DNA of 64,000 nt, taken from assembly GCF_039541915.1 (NCBI RefSeq), contig NZ_BAABHD010000028.1:62001-126000 (forward strand). The letters are read 5' to 3'. Of the stretch, positions 41,128-50,694 are shown piece after piece. The notes under the pieces are model-generated. The model did no database searches. It saw nothing but the letters and a program-made list of their open reading frames with translations, and was not told the origin of the DNA. The stretch's first letter is position 1, and each line of letters opens with the position of its first letter. The DNA comes from Nibrella saemangeumensis. Its GTDB lineage: Bacteria > Bacteroidota > Bacteroidia > Cytophagales > Spirosomataceae. The position numbers and the translations under genes are program-made.

Positions 41128-43725
41128 TTAGTCGTTCTTAACGGCTATTTCAGACGGAATCCGCGAGGGATCTAAAGCCCGGTTAATCCGCACCAGCACG
41201 TCGTCCAGGTGGTAGCGACTCATCTTATCGGTCGTGCCCGGCAGGGCCAGCCGAATATCACTCTGCAACTGCAACAGGTGCGCCCGCGTGACGGAAACGA
41301 TATCCGACTTGCGCGCATCTATGGAAGGCCCGGCATTAAAACTAAAACCAGGAGCCGAAAAACCACCGACCGTGGCGGTAGGCGTCTTCGGATCGAGCAT
41401 AGCGATCAGTTTCTCGGCATGGACTTTCTGCAGGTTCCGACGGTAGGTATCAATCGGCTTTTTGGCGCTCAATTCGCTCCAGATGCCGGTACGAATGTCG
41501 GTGAAGAGATCATCCAGCGAATATGTTCCACCCGGACGGGTGTTGGTCTCAATAACCCGGCTCAGGCGGCTGATGTCCAGCATACTGTTCAAGGTATTTT
41601 CCTGGAACGTCCGAATGTAATCTACGCCCTGGTCCGGCCGGATGCGGCTCATCACGTTGTTGTCGAGCAGCCAGGTAGGCGTTTCAAACAGGTTGCGGTT
41701 GATGAAGGCCACGGCGTCTTTTTGCAGTGTACCCGGTGTAGCCTCGTACACGGCACCTGACTGATCGTATGTCTTAGGGGTTTCATACACACCACCGACA
41801 TATTTGGTCACATGGCCAACATACCGGCGGAACTGGCCAACCACTTCGCCGTACATTGTCTTCAGGTTGTCGTAGTTTTCGGCTTCCTCACGAGTCCATT
41901 CGGGCAGGTTAGGCATAATGCGCTTCAGGTTTTTGATACCGTACTCGCTGGCCACCATGGCATTATCCCCAATGTCTTCGCTCTGCGAACGCGGGTCGAA
42001 CGGGTTGATTTCGGTGCCGAACCAGTATTTCGGGTCCTGCTCATGCTGCTTTGTCCAGCGGTTTAGCTCCAGCTTATCCTCCTGAACGGTTTTGGTGCCG
42101 TAGATCGGCTTATAGCCCCATTCAATGGCCCATTTGTCGTAAACGCTTATGCGGGGAAACAGATCCGTGATACCATCTTCCGGCTGGGCTACATAGTTAA
42201 AGCGGGCATAATCCATAATGGAAACCGTATGACCGTACTGCTTAATATAGTTTTTGTCGCGCAGTTTCTCCACCGGTGTTGCGTGACTGGCCCCAAAGTT
42301 ATGACGCAGCCCCAGGGTGTGGCCCACCTCGTGAGAAGATACAAACCGTACCAGTTGGCCCATCAGCTCATCGTCGAATTTGGGCTTACGGGCGCGGGCA
42401 TCCACGGCGGCACCCTGCACCATATACCACTTGCGGAGCAGGTTCATTACGTTATGATACCAGCCGATATGGCTCTCGATAATTTCGCCGGTACGCGGAT
42501 CGTGTACGTTAGGCCCATAGGCATTCTCAATATCAGAAGCAAAGTAGCGGATAACGGAGTAACGGGCATCTTCCAGGCTCATGGTGGTGTCTTTGCTATC
42601 CCAGTCTTTAGCCATAATAGCGTTCTTCCAGCCTGCCTTCTCAAAGGCTTCCTGCCAGTCGTCTACGCCCTGCTTCAGGTATTTCCGCCATTTTATGGGT
42701 GTAGCCGGGTCAATGTAGTATACAATCGGCTTCTTCGGCTCAATAGCCTGACCGCGCTTTTGCCGCTCGGCATCGGCTGCACTCTTCGGCTCCAGTCGCC
42801 AGCGCACCACAAACGTTTCGCGCTCGGTTTTCTGAGAGTTATCATCGTACACGGTATAGCCGTTGGCAAAAAACCCAACCCGGTTATCAAACAACCGCTT
42901 GCGCATCGGTACTTTCGGAAGCAGAATCATGGATGTATTGATCTCCATGGTCACAGCGCCGGCAGCACTGCCGGCTGGTAGCGTGGACGCAGGAGCAGGG
43001 GAGGGAGCGGCAGACAGAGCCGGTGTTGCCGCGGCTGCATACGTCTTTACCACCCGAACCTCTGTGTTGATGGGATACGAACCGATACGCTGAATGTATG
43101 AGCGATCTGCCGAGGGTGCCGCCAGCCGGTAGCGGGATTTCGTCTGAGGGTCCAGGGAGACGATCTGATTCTCGGATTTAAAAAAGTCGGTTACGTCAAT
43201 AACCACGGAGGTATCCTTGCGAATCGCTTTCAGGTCAAAGGCGGCCGCAATCGGTTCCACGTTGGAGTTCCGAACCGCCTGGTAAATAGGCTGAAGGGTG
43301 TCTGAACCAACATTCTGGTATAGCACTACACGCAGAAACAGCTTCTTCTCCGGTCCTTTTTCCCAGCGCAGCACCTGACGGTTAGCCAGTTCTCCACCGT
43401 AGCCGGCACCCGTAGGCGCTTTGGCAATACGCGTAATGGCCATGAACTCCCGGTTCATCAGTGAATCCGGAATCTCAAAATAGTATTTGTCGTCGACTTT
43501 ATGGACCGTGAAAAGACCTTTGGTAGACCGGGCGTTTTTGGTGATAACGTCTTTGTACGGTTTAGGACCACTTTTTGCCAGTGCCATAGTGGCAGATCGG
43601 GAGGCAGGGGCAGTTGTTGATGCTGGTTCTTCGGTACGGGTAGGTACTTCCTGAGCCTGAACCAGATAGCCCATCATAAGCATACCGCTTAGCAGACCTG
43701 CTATTCGCGGTGTAAAGGTTTGCAT
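41128..43725 (-). CDS. Zinc-dependent metalloprotease with DUF5117/DUF5118-type domains
   Basis: 865 aa, exported (signal peptide ends LVQAQ). After an Ala/Ser-rich stretch the body carries the DUF5118/DUF5117 regions (YKDVITKNARSTKGLFTVHKVDDKYYFEIP). The gluzincin/metzincin-like site is SSHEVGHTLGLRHNFG, with His465, Glu466, His469 and third zinc ligand His475. This is a recognised Bacteroidota secreted protease family of unknown substrate. It lies before two M1-family genes on the same strand, an apparent protease island, but separated from them by a terminator (43829-43853). Confidence 0.9.
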   Translation of the reverse strand: MQTFTPRIAGLLSGMLMMGYLVQAQEVPTRTEEPASTTAPASRSATMALAKSGPKPYKDVITKNARSTKGLFTVHKVDDKYYFEIPDSLMNREFMAITRIAKAPTGAGYGGELANRQVLRWEKGPEKKLFLRVVLYQNVGSDTLQPIYQAVRNSNVEPIAAAFDLKAIRKDTSVVIDVTDFFKSENQIVSLDPQTKSRYRLAAPSADRSYIQRIGSYPINTEVRVVKTYAAAATPALSAAPSPAPASTLPAGSAAGAVTMEINTSMILLPKVPMRKRLFDNRVGFFANGYTVYDDNSQKTERETFVVRWRLEPKSAADAERQKRGQAIEPKKPIVYYIDPATPIKWRKYLKQGVDDWQEAFEKAGWKNAIMAKDWDSKDTTMSLEDARYSVIRYFASDIENAYGPNVHDPRTGEIIESHIGWYHNVMNLLRKWYMVQGAAVDARARKPKFDDELMGQLVRFVSSHEVGHTLGLRHNFGASHATPVEKLRDKNYIKQYGHTVSIMDYARFNYVAQPEDGITDLFPRISVYDKWAIEWGYKPIYGTKTVQEDKLELNRWTKQHEQDPKYWFGTEINPFDPRSQSEDIGDNAMVASEYGIKNLKRIMPNLPEWTREEAENYDNLKTMYGEVVGQFRRYVGHVTKYVGGVYETPKTYDQSGAVYEATPGTLQKDAVAFINRNLFETPTWLLDNNVMSRIRPDQGVDYIRTFQENTLNSMLDISRLSRVIETNTRPGGTYSLDDLFTDIRTGIWSELSAKKPIDTYRRNLQKVHAEKLIAMLDPKTPTATVGGFSAPGFSFNAGPSIDARKSDIVSVTRAHLLQLQSDIRLALPGTTDKMSRYHLDDVLVRINRALDPSRIPSEIAVKND

Positions 43726-43828
43726 AAAAATTTGTGAAGTGATGGTGAATTGTGAAAACGAAAGCTATTTATCTCTGAAAGATACTACAACTGCAACATA
43801 TTCCATAAGCTAAAGGGGTAAAAACAAA

Positions 43829-43853
43829 GAAAACCGGCTGCGAACCGGTTTTC
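43829..43853 (-). terminator. Terminator after the M1 pair
   Basis: 9-bp arms 43829-43837 and 43845-43853 (gaaaaccgg/ccggttttc) with a 7-nt loop. On the minus strand it is followed by a T-rich run, about 20 nt after the stop of the first M1 gene (43873). Confidence 0.7.
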
Positions 43854-43872
43854 ATGCTTCGTTTTATCGTGC

Positions 43873-44580
43873 TTAATTTCGACCACTACCCTGGGTAGCC
43901 GGGGGGGCACTGCTCTGACGCTGCTGCTGCATGGGGTTCTGCGGTCGACCCTGACGCTGCTGCTTGAACAACTGCAACCGGCTGGGCTCTGCCTTCCGTG
44001 GGAAGCTGTTGTTCTCCGTCTCGATGTCAGCAATCTCTGAGTAGGGGTCCAGCGTCCACTGCACCACCTTCTTGTCGGTGGCGATCACCTTCTGCAGCTG
44101 CTGATTGTTGAAGCGCCAGATCTCCGCCGGAAAACGCGCCACTGAGTCGGTGCCATCCTCGAACTCCATGCGCACAATCACCGGCATCACCAGACCGCCC
44201 TTGTTCTTCACCGTCAGCGTGTAGAAGTTGTTCTTGCTCTCCAGCAGCTTGCGCTCCTCAGCCGTCAGGGTGTTGAGGTAATCCTGGTACTGCTTACGAT
44301 CCGCATCGGTGACGGCATAGGGATCGTAGCGGTTGTAGAAGTCACGCATGGTGGAGTCCTGCGCCACTACGGTCTGGTTGCGGGTGGCTGCATCGCGCTG
44401 CTTGCTGATGGTGTTGGCCCGGCGCTGGGCTTCGGCCCGGGCTTCGGCTTTGACCACTTCGGGGTTGCGGCTGTTGAGCTGGAACCATTTGACTTCGAGC
44501 AGATCCTGATCGACGGGTTCGACGCCATAGAACCAGCCTTTCCAGAACCAGTCCAGGTCCACCCCGGAGGCATCTTCCAT
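43873..44580 (-). repeat. Near-identical tract, copy 1 (M1 gene 3' end)
   Basis: The last 235 codons plus stop, compared with 46310-47017. I count four amino-acid differences (P/A, N/D, S/G, S/T) and very few base changes. Upstream of the ATCTTCCATCGTCC point the two genes diverge clearly to roughly 70 percent protein identity (estimated by eye). Consistent with recent gene conversion or duplication. Confidence 0.85.
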
Positions 44581-46254
44581 CGTCCGGAAAAAGTCCGCCG
44601 GTGTTGGTGTTTTAAAAGCCCAACGACGAGCGTACTCTTTAAAGGCGTAGTCGAACAGTTCCCGGCCCATTACTGTCTCCCGCAGGATATTCAAGGCGGT
44701 TGCCGGCTTGGCATACGCGTTTGGCCCGAGCAGGATGACGTTTTCGCCCGAGGTCATAATTGGGACCAGCATTGATTTATCGGCTTTCATATAGTCGACG
44801 ATCTGCTGCGGCTCACCCCGGCGGGTTGGGAAGTTGTAATCCCACTCTTTCTCGGCCAGGTACTGGCAGAACGTATTCAATCCCTCATCCATCCAGGTCC
44901 ACTGCCGCTCATCGGAGTTGACAATCATGGGGAAGAAGTTATGCCCTACTTCGTGGATGATTACGCCAATCATACCCGCCTTGACCTGCTCGGAATAGGT
45001 ACCATCCGGCTCCGGACGGCCTCCGTTGAAGCTGATCATTGGGTACTCCATACCGCCACCCGGTACCGAATGACACGAGATGGCTACGGGATACGGATAT
45101 TCAAACGTGCGATTACCATAGGAACGCAGGGTATGCTCAACGGCGCGGGTTGAGTACTGCCCCCACAGCGGATTCCCTTCTTTCGGGTAGTAAGACATAC
45201 TCCAGATCTTGCGGCCGTTGCCATACACATCTGTCTGCATGGCATCCCAGATAAACTTGCGGCTGCTGGCAAAGGCAAAATCCCGTACGTTGTCGGCTTT
45301 GTAGATCCAGGTCTTTTTGCCCGTCGGCTTGCCTTTCTCGGCGGCTTCGGCTTCCGCCTGCGTCACAATCACCACTGGCGTCTTAGACCGGCTGGCCTGA
45401 TCCATGCGCTTCTGCTGGGTAGCGGTCAGTACCTGCTTGTAGTTCTGGCACTCACCGGTTGCCGCTACTACGTGATCGTTGGGCACGGTAATAGCTACGC
45501 GGTAGTTACCGAAGATCAGTGTAAATTCACTGCCACCCAGAAATTGCTTGTTCTGCCAGCCGCTGACATCGTCATAAGCCGCCAGACGCGGGAACCAGTG
45601 GGCAATGAAGTAGTTATAGTTACCATCTTTTGCAAAAAACTCATAGCCCGAGCGGCCGTAGTACTCCGTAACGTAGTAACTCCAGTCAATATTAAACGCA
45701 TAGTTCTGACCCGGCTTCAGGGGTGCCGGCAGGTCAATGCGCATCATCGTGTTGTTGATTGTATAGCGCAGCGCCTTACCGACTTTATCCGTTACCTTCG
45801 TGATGTTGTAGCCATATTTCTTCTCCTTATCCAGCGTAGCACCACGTCCGGTATTCAAGGCCTGAATGGCTCCAATTGACATACCGTTCTCATTTACACT
45901 ACCGGTGCGGGACAAAGCGCCTACTGCATCATTCTTGAACAGATTCTGGTCCAGTTGCAGCCAGATATACCGAAGTTCATCCGATGAGTTATTGAAGTAC
46001 GTCACTGTCTCGGAGCCGATAATCCGCTGGTTGGCGTCATCAAGTTCTACTTTAATATCGTAGTCGGCCCGGTTCTGGAAATAGTCCCGGCCGGGTGCAC
46101 CGGCTGCCGTCCGGAAGGTATTCGGCGTAGGCAGCATAGGCCCAAGCTGTTCAAAACGCTCATTGGCGTTATACGTAGGGGAAGGGGAGGGAACCTGGGC
46201 CTGCGCGACCAGACTCAGCAATGCCAGCCCTATCACCAGCAGTTTTGTTCTCAT
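43873..46254 (-). CDS. M1-family metallopeptidase (aminopeptidase-like), promoter-distal copy
   Basis: 793 aa. Signal peptide (cut after AQAQ, about residue 20). N-terminal beta domain NRADYDIKVELDDANQRIIGSE. Catalytic site IIHEVGHNFFP with His434, Glu435, His438 and the downstream MDEGLN Glu457, the full HExxH-X18-E. The peptide-binding GxMEN motif is GGMEY, a relaxed form. The C-terminal 120 residues are rich in Gln, Arg and Asn (LQLFKQQRQGR...QQQRQ), an odd low-complexity tail. Its last 235 codons are nearly identical to the tandem paralogue. 55 bp separate the two and there is no terminator between, so one operon. Confidence 0.9.
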   Translation of the reverse strand: MRTKLLVIGLALLSLVAQAQVPSPSPTYNANERFEQLGPMLPTPNTFRTAAGAPGRDYFQNRADYDIKVELDDANQRIIGSETVTYFNNSSDELRYIWLQLDQNLFKNDAVGALSRTGSVNENGMSIGAIQALNTGRGATLDKEKKYGYNITKVTDKVGKALRYTINNTMMRIDLPAPLKPGQNYAFNIDWSYYVTEYYGRSGYEFFAKDGNYNYFIAHWFPRLAAYDDVSGWQNKQFLGGSEFTLIFGNYRVAITVPNDHVVAATGECQNYKQVLTATQQKRMDQASRSKTPVVIVTQAEAEAAEKGKPTGKKTWIYKADNVRDFAFASSRKFIWDAMQTDVYGNGRKIWSMSYYPKEGNPLWGQYSTRAVEHTLRSYGNRTFEYPYPVAISCHSVPGGGMEYPMISFNGGRPEPDGTYSEQVKAGMIGVIIHEVGHNFFPMIVNSDERQWTWMDEGLNTFCQYLAEKEWDYNFPTRRGEPQQIVDYMKADKSMLVPIMTSGENVILLGPNAYAKPATALNILRETVMGRELFDYAFKEYARRWAFKTPTPADFFRTMEDASGVDLDWFWKGWFYGVEPVDQDLLEVKWFQLNSRNPEVVKAEARAEAQRRANTISKQRDAATRNQTVVAQDSTMRDFYNRYDPYAVTDADRKQYQDYLNTLTAEERKLLESKNNFYTLTVKNKGGLVMPVIVRMEFEDGTDSVARFPAEIWRFNNQQLQKVIATDKKVVQWTLDPYSEIADIETENNSFPRKAEPSRLQLFKQQRQGRPQNPMQQQRQSSAPPATQGSGRN

Positions 46255-46309
46255 AGTTGGGTTATAAATTGTTGATTACCTGGTAAGCAAATAGATACGA
46301 GCTAATTCC

Positions 46310-47017
46310 TTAGTTTCGGCCACTACCCTGGGTAGCGGGGGGGGCAGTGCCCTGCCGCTGCTGCTGCATGGGGTTCTGCGGTCGACCCTGACGCTGCTGC
46401 TTGAACAACTGCAACCGACTCGGCTCGGCCTTCCGTGGGAAGCTGTTGTTCTCCGTCTCGATGTCAGCAATCTCTGAGTAGGGGTCCAGCGTCCACTGCA
46501 CCACCTTCTTGTCGGTGGCGATCACCTTCTGCAGCTGCTGATCGTTGAAGCGCCAGATCTCAGCTGGAAAACGTGCTACCGAGTCGGTACCATCCTCGAA
46601 CTCCATGCGCACTATCACCGGCATCACCAGACCACCCTTGTTCTTCACCGTCAGCGTGTAGAAGTTGTTCTTGCTCTCCAGCAGCTTGCGCTCCTCAGCC
46701 GTCAGGGTGTTGAGGTAATCCTGGTACTGCTTACGATCCGCATCGGTGACGGCATAGGGATCATAGCGGTTATAGAAGTCACGCATGGTGGAGTCCTGCG
46801 CCACCACGGTCTGGTTGCGGGTGGCTGCATCGCGCTGCTTGCTGATGGTGTTGGCCCGGCGCTGGGCTTCGGCCCGGGCTTCGGCTTTGACCACTTCGGG
46901 ATTGCGGCTGTTGAGCTGGAACCATTTGACTTCGAGCAGATCCTGATCGACGGCTTCCACGCCATAGAACCAGCCTTTCCAGAACCAGTCCAGGTCCACC
47001 CCGGAGGCATCTTCCAT
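46310..47017 (-). repeat. Near-identical tract, copy 2 (M1 gene 3' end)
   Basis: Partner of 43873-44580. Both copies include the stop codon and the C-terminal Gln-rich tail. They end in a similar place inside the catalytic region (the MEDASGVDLDW segment). Confidence 0.85.
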
Positions 47018-48676
47018 CGTCCGGAAGAAGTCCGCCGGCGTCGGGTGCTTAAACATCCAGCGCCGGGAATATTCTTTAAAGGCGTAGTCGAACAGCTCCC
47101 GACCCATCACCGTCTCCCGCAGGATGTTCAAACCCGTAGCCGGTTTGCTATAGGCATTCGGACCAAAAGCCATAATATTGTCCGAGCTGCTCATGATAGG
47201 AACCTGCTGTGTCGGGTCCGTCCTCATGTACGGGACAATCCCTTGTGGCGATATACCCTCAGCCGGAAAATCCGGATCCCATTCCAGACAGGCAAGCCCT
47301 TCCAGAAAACTATTTAACCCTTCATCCATCCAGGACCACTGCCGCTCGTCGGAGTTGACGATCATGGGGAAGAAGTTGTGGCCCACTTCATGGATAACCA
47401 CCAGTATCAGGAAGTTCTTGGTGCTTTCAGGGTATGTCCCATCCGGCTCCGGACGGGCACCATTGAAGCAAATCATCGGGTACTCCATGCCACCTACCGG
47501 CCCATGAACGGATATAGCCACCGGGTACGGATAGGCAAACGTCCGGCGAGAGTAGGACTCCAGCGTGTGAGCAACCAGTCGTGTCGAGTACTGTCCCCAG
47601 AGCGGATTAGCCTCTTTCGGATAGTAGGACATCGCCCATACACGCTTACCTTCTACCTCCGGTTGCATAGCATCCCAGATAAACTTGCGGCTGCTGGCAA
47701 AGGCAAAATCCCGCACGTTGTCGGCTTTGTAAACCCAAGTCTTTTTACCGGTCGGTTTACCTTTCTCGGCCACTTCGGCCTCTGCCTGGGTGACGATGAG
47801 CGTTGGGGTTTTACCGGTCTTCGCCTGGTTGAGCCGTTTCTGCTGCGCAGCTGTCAGCACTTGCTGCGGGTTTTGCAACTCGCCCGTAGCCGCTACGATA
47901 TGGTCGCCGGGAACGGTCAGCGCTACCCGGTAATTGCCAAAAACAAGCGTAAACTCACCCTGGCCCAAAAACTGCTTATTCTGCCAGCCGGTAACATCAT
48001 CATACACGGCCATGCGCGGAAACCACTGCGCTATTTCATACAGATAATTACCATCCTGTGGGAAATACTCGTACCCACTTCGGGCGCGGGTTGCCTTAGC
48101 GTCTACGATGTTAAAATTCCAGTCAACCGAAAAAGATATGGTCTGTCCCGGTGCCAGGGGCTGCGGCAGGTCTACGCGCATCATTGTCTGATTGATAGTG
48201 TAGCGTAGCGCCTTACCCGCCTTATCGCGTACAGATGTAATCTTATATCCGTAATCTTTGGCAGCCAGTGAGGCTCCGGCACTTAACTGGTTCAGGGTAG
48301 CGCCCCGCTGCGGGTCCAGACCGCCGGTACGGCTGCTGTTGCCGTCGGAGTTTTCGGTGAACAAATTCTGGTCCAGTTGCAGCCACAGATACCGTAGCGC
48401 ATCCGGGGACCGATTGAAGTAAGTAATGGTCTCGGAACCAGTGATCCGCTGCTTGGCGTCGTCCAGTTCTGCCTTGATGTCATAATCGGCACGTTGCTGA
48501 AAGTAATCCCGGCCGGGTGCTCCCGACGCGGTTCGAAACGTGTTGGGCGTAGGTAATACAGGCCCTAGCTGCTCAAAACGAGTATTAGCATTGTATGTTG
48601 GTGAAGTGGACGGTACCTGAGCCTGTGCAGACAGACCCACAACCACCAGCGCGAGCGCCGGCAACAGTTTTCTCAT
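46310..48676 (-). CDS. M1-family metallopeptidase (aminopeptidase-like), promoter-proximal copy
   Basis: 788 aa, paralogue of the gene at 43873-46254 with the same layout: signal peptide ending AQAQ, QLGPVLPTPNTFRTASGAPGRDYF then the catalytic site HEVGH with His429, Glu430, His433 and the downstream Glu in MDEGLN. GxMEN motif reads GGMEY. The ends of both proteins share the QQRQGRPQNPMQQQRQ tail. Secreted zinc aminopeptidases of this kind digest peptides outside the cell. First gene of the pair, so transcription enters here. A HupE/UreJ-type gene lies 74 bp upstream on the same strand. Confidence 0.9.
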   Translation of the reverse strand: MRKLLPALALVVVGLSAQAQVPSTSPTYNANTRFEQLGPVLPTPNTFRTASGAPGRDYFQQRADYDIKAELDDAKQRITGSETITYFNRSPDALRYLWLQLDQNLFTENSDGNSSRTGGLDPQRGATLNQLSAGASLAAKDYGYKITSVRDKAGKALRYTINQTMMRVDLPQPLAPGQTISFSVDWNFNIVDAKATRARSGYEYFPQDGNYLYEIAQWFPRMAVYDDVTGWQNKQFLGQGEFTLVFGNYRVALTVPGDHIVAATGELQNPQQVLTAAQQKRLNQAKTGKTPTLIVTQAEAEVAEKGKPTGKKTWVYKADNVRDFAFASSRKFIWDAMQPEVEGKRVWAMSYYPKEANPLWGQYSTRLVAHTLESYSRRTFAYPYPVAISVHGPVGGMEYPMICFNGARPEPDGTYPESTKNFLILVVIHEVGHNFFPMIVNSDERQWSWMDEGLNSFLEGLACLEWDPDFPAEGISPQGIVPYMRTDPTQQVPIMSSSDNIMAFGPNAYSKPATGLNILRETVMGRELFDYAFKEYSRRWMFKHPTPADFFRTMEDASGVDLDWFWKGWFYGVEAVDQDLLEVKWFQLNSRNPEVVKAEARAEAQRRANTISKQRDAATRNQTVVAQDSTMRDFYNRYDPYAVTDADRKQYQDYLNTLTAEERKLLESKNNFYTLTVKNKGGLVMPVIVRMEFEDGTDSVARFPAEIWRFNDQQLQKVIATDKKVVQWTLDPYSEIADIETENNSFPRKAEPSRLQLFKQQRQGRPQNPMQQQRQGTAPPATQGSGRN

Positions 48677-48750
48677 TTCTTGTGGTTAGGTTAATTAAAG
48701 TAAAGAGCAAATTTACGAAAAATCAGAAGATTATATGCTAAACGGCACCA

Positions 48751-49362
48751 CTAGCCAAACAGATTAGCCAGGTATTCATTCTCAATAATCAGGGATAGCG
48801 CCATACCCGCCATAATACCGGATACAACCAGATTCCAGTCGTGCTTTCGAACCCGCAGCCGTTCAATAGCCACAAAAGCCAGAATAAGAATTAATCCAAC
48901 AATAAAGAGCTGACCTATTTCCAGGCCAATGTTAAACGCCAGCAGCGGTTGCACGATACTAGTCTCCTTCCCGAGCAAACTGCGCAGGTAATTAGAGAAC
49001 CCCATACCGTGAATCAGACCAAAAATCAGGGCTAATACGTAGCGTAAAAGAGGCTTAGTTTCCCGTACCGTAAACCGGTTGTCTGCTTTCCGGTAGAAGA
49101 AGTTAGAGATTGCAGTAATTAGAATCGTTATCGGAATGAGCAGTTCAATTAGTCCACTATCATACTCAATTAGCTGTAAGGTAGCCAGGGCCAGGGTAAT
49201 GGAGTGACCGACGGTGAAGGCGGTTACCAGAATCAGTACCTTTCGCCACTGCCGGATGGTAAAAACGGCACACAGGGCAATCACAAACAGGATATGGTCG
49301 TAGCCTCGGGGATCTGTAATATGGTCAAAGCCTAGTCCGAGATAAATAAAAAATTCTTCCAT
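48751..49362 (-). CDS. HupE/UreJ-type membrane protein
   Basis: 203 aa with about six hydrophobic helices. GLGFDHITDPRGYDHILFVIALC, VTAFTVGHSITLALA and IFGLIHGMGFSNYLRSLLG match the HupE/UreJ pattern (His-containing helices). Characterised members bring in nickel or cobalt, but many are unassigned. It sits alone between the M1 pair and cystathionine synthase, and there is no nickel enzyme in view, so substrate remains open. Confidence 0.82.
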   Translation of the reverse strand: MEEFFIYLGLGFDHITDPRGYDHILFVIALCAVFTIRQWRKVLILVTAFTVGHSITLALATLQLIEYDSGLIELLIPITILITAISNFFYRKADNRFTVRETKPLLRYVLALIFGLIHGMGFSNYLRSLLGKETSIVQPLLAFNIGLEIGQLFIVGLILILAFVAIERLRVRKHDWNLVVSGIMAGMALSLIIENEYLANLFG

Positions 49363-49496
49363 GCCGCAAAATTACCAAGGATACCGGTAGCAGCAACCCT
49401 TTTTATGCGCTTCACCAGGCAGGGTTATCTTACTTCCCGAACGAGGTATTGAGCCTACGGCTAGCCAGTTTTACCAGAACCATAGTACATTCGGGC

Positions 49497-50639
49497 ATGA
49501 AATTCGGAACCAAAGCCATCCATGCCGGTATTGCACCGGACCCTACCACGGGCGCTATTATGACGCCTATTTATCAGACATCTACGTACGTACAGGAGTC
49601 GCCAGGCAAACACAAAGGCTACGAATACGCCCGTACCCAGAACCCGACCCGTAATGTGCTGCAGGATAATCTGGCTGCTCTTGAAAACGGCAACCATGGC
49701 CTTTGCTACGCTTCCGGCCTCGGCGCTACCGATGCCATTCTGAAGCTGTTCAAACCCGGCGACGAGATCATTGCCAGCAGCGACCTCTACGGCGGTACCT
49801 ACCGGATTATGGTCCGGGTATTTCAGGAGTTTGGGCTGAAGTTCAAGTTTGTCGGTCTAGATAATCCGGCCAATCTGCTGGAAGCCATTACCCCGGCAAC
49901 CCGGATGGTCTGGATTGAAACGCCGACCAATCCGCTGCTCCGCATTGTGGATATTCCCGCTATTGCCGCCATCACTAAACAGCACTCGAATGTGCTGCTG
50001 GTTGTGGATAACACGTTTGCGTCGCCCTACCTGCAAAATCCGCTGGATTTAGGGGCCGATATAGTAATGCATTCGGTTACCAAATACCTCGGCGGTCACT
50101 CTGATACGGTGATGGGTGCTATCATTCTGAACGATGATGCCATTGCCCAGCGGCTGGCGTTTATCCAGAACGCCTGCGGAGCCGTACCGGGCCCGCAAGA
50201 TTGTTTTCTGGTGTTGCGGGGTATCAAAACCCTGCACGTTCGGATGCAGCGCCACTGCGAAAATGCCATGCAGATAGCCCTCTTCCTTCAGGACCACCCG
50301 AAAGTAAGCCAGGTATACTACCCCGGTCTGGCGTCCCACCCCGGTCATGAACTGGCGAAAAAGCAAATGCGCGGCTTCGGCGGTATGGTCTCCTTCGAAC
50401 TGCACGGTGATTCCCTGCCAGAAGCCGTTAAGGTTATGGAAAGCTTTGAGGTGTTTTCGCTCGGCGAATCACTCGGTGGGGTAGAATCGCTCTGCACACA
50501 CCCGGCCTCTATGACCCACGCCAGCATCCCGAAAGAAGAACGGGAAAAGAACGGACTGAAAGATACCCTCATCCGCCTGAGCGTGGGCATTGAAGATGTT
50601 GAGGATTTGATAGAAGACCTGAAACAGGCGATTGGATAA
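49497..50639 (+). CDS. Cystathionine gamma-synthase / lyase family PLP enzyme
   Basis: 380 aa from ATG 49497 (the frame from 49449 adds 16 unconserved residues). PLP Lys196 is in SVTKYLGGHSD, with DLYGGTYRI and VWIETPTNPLL around it, as in the Cys/Met-metabolism family. The mature enzyme makes cystathionine from O-acyl-homoserine and cysteine, or performs gamma-elimination; sequence alone does not separate synthase from methionine gamma-lyase. The aspartate kinase elsewhere in the window is upstream in the same amino-acid pathway, but they are not an operon. Ends at a hairpin. Confidence 0.9.
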   Translation: MKFGTKAIHAGIAPDPTTGAIMTPIYQTSTYVQESPGKHKGYEYARTQNPTRNVLQDNLAALENGNHGLCYASGLGATDAILKLFKPGDEIIASSDLYGGTYRIMVRVFQEFGLKFKFVGLDNPANLLEAITPATRMVWIETPTNPLLRIVDIPAIAAITKQHSNVLLVVDNTFASPYLQNPLDLGADIVMHSVTKYLGGHSDTVMGAIILNDDAIAQRLAFIQNACGAVPGPQDCFLVLRGIKTLHVRMQRHCENAMQIALFLQDHPKVSQVYYPGLASHPGHELAKKQMRGFGGMVSFELHGDSLPEAVKVMESFEVFSLGESLGGVESLCTHPASMTHASIPKEEREKNGLKDTLIRLSVGIEDVEDLIEDLKQAIG

Positions 50640-50644
50640 CAAAT

Positions 50645-50687
50645 GTACCAACGGCATAAAGCCGCAATGGCCAACCACCGTTGGTAC
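50645..50687. terminator. Hairpin between convergent cystathionine synthase and TonB receptor genes
   Basis: Perfect 10-bp arms 50645-50654 and 50678-50687 (gtaccaacgg/ccgttggtac) with a 23-nt loop. It lies exactly between the stop codons of the two convergent genes. Confidence 0.65.
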
Positions 50688-50694
50688 GTTACGC

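Noticed and set aside
43873..47017. Near-identical tracts as an insertion sequence or assembly artefact
   Set aside because: No terminal inverted repeats, transposase or target duplication, and scattered base differences between copies argue against a simple collapsed or duplicated contig.
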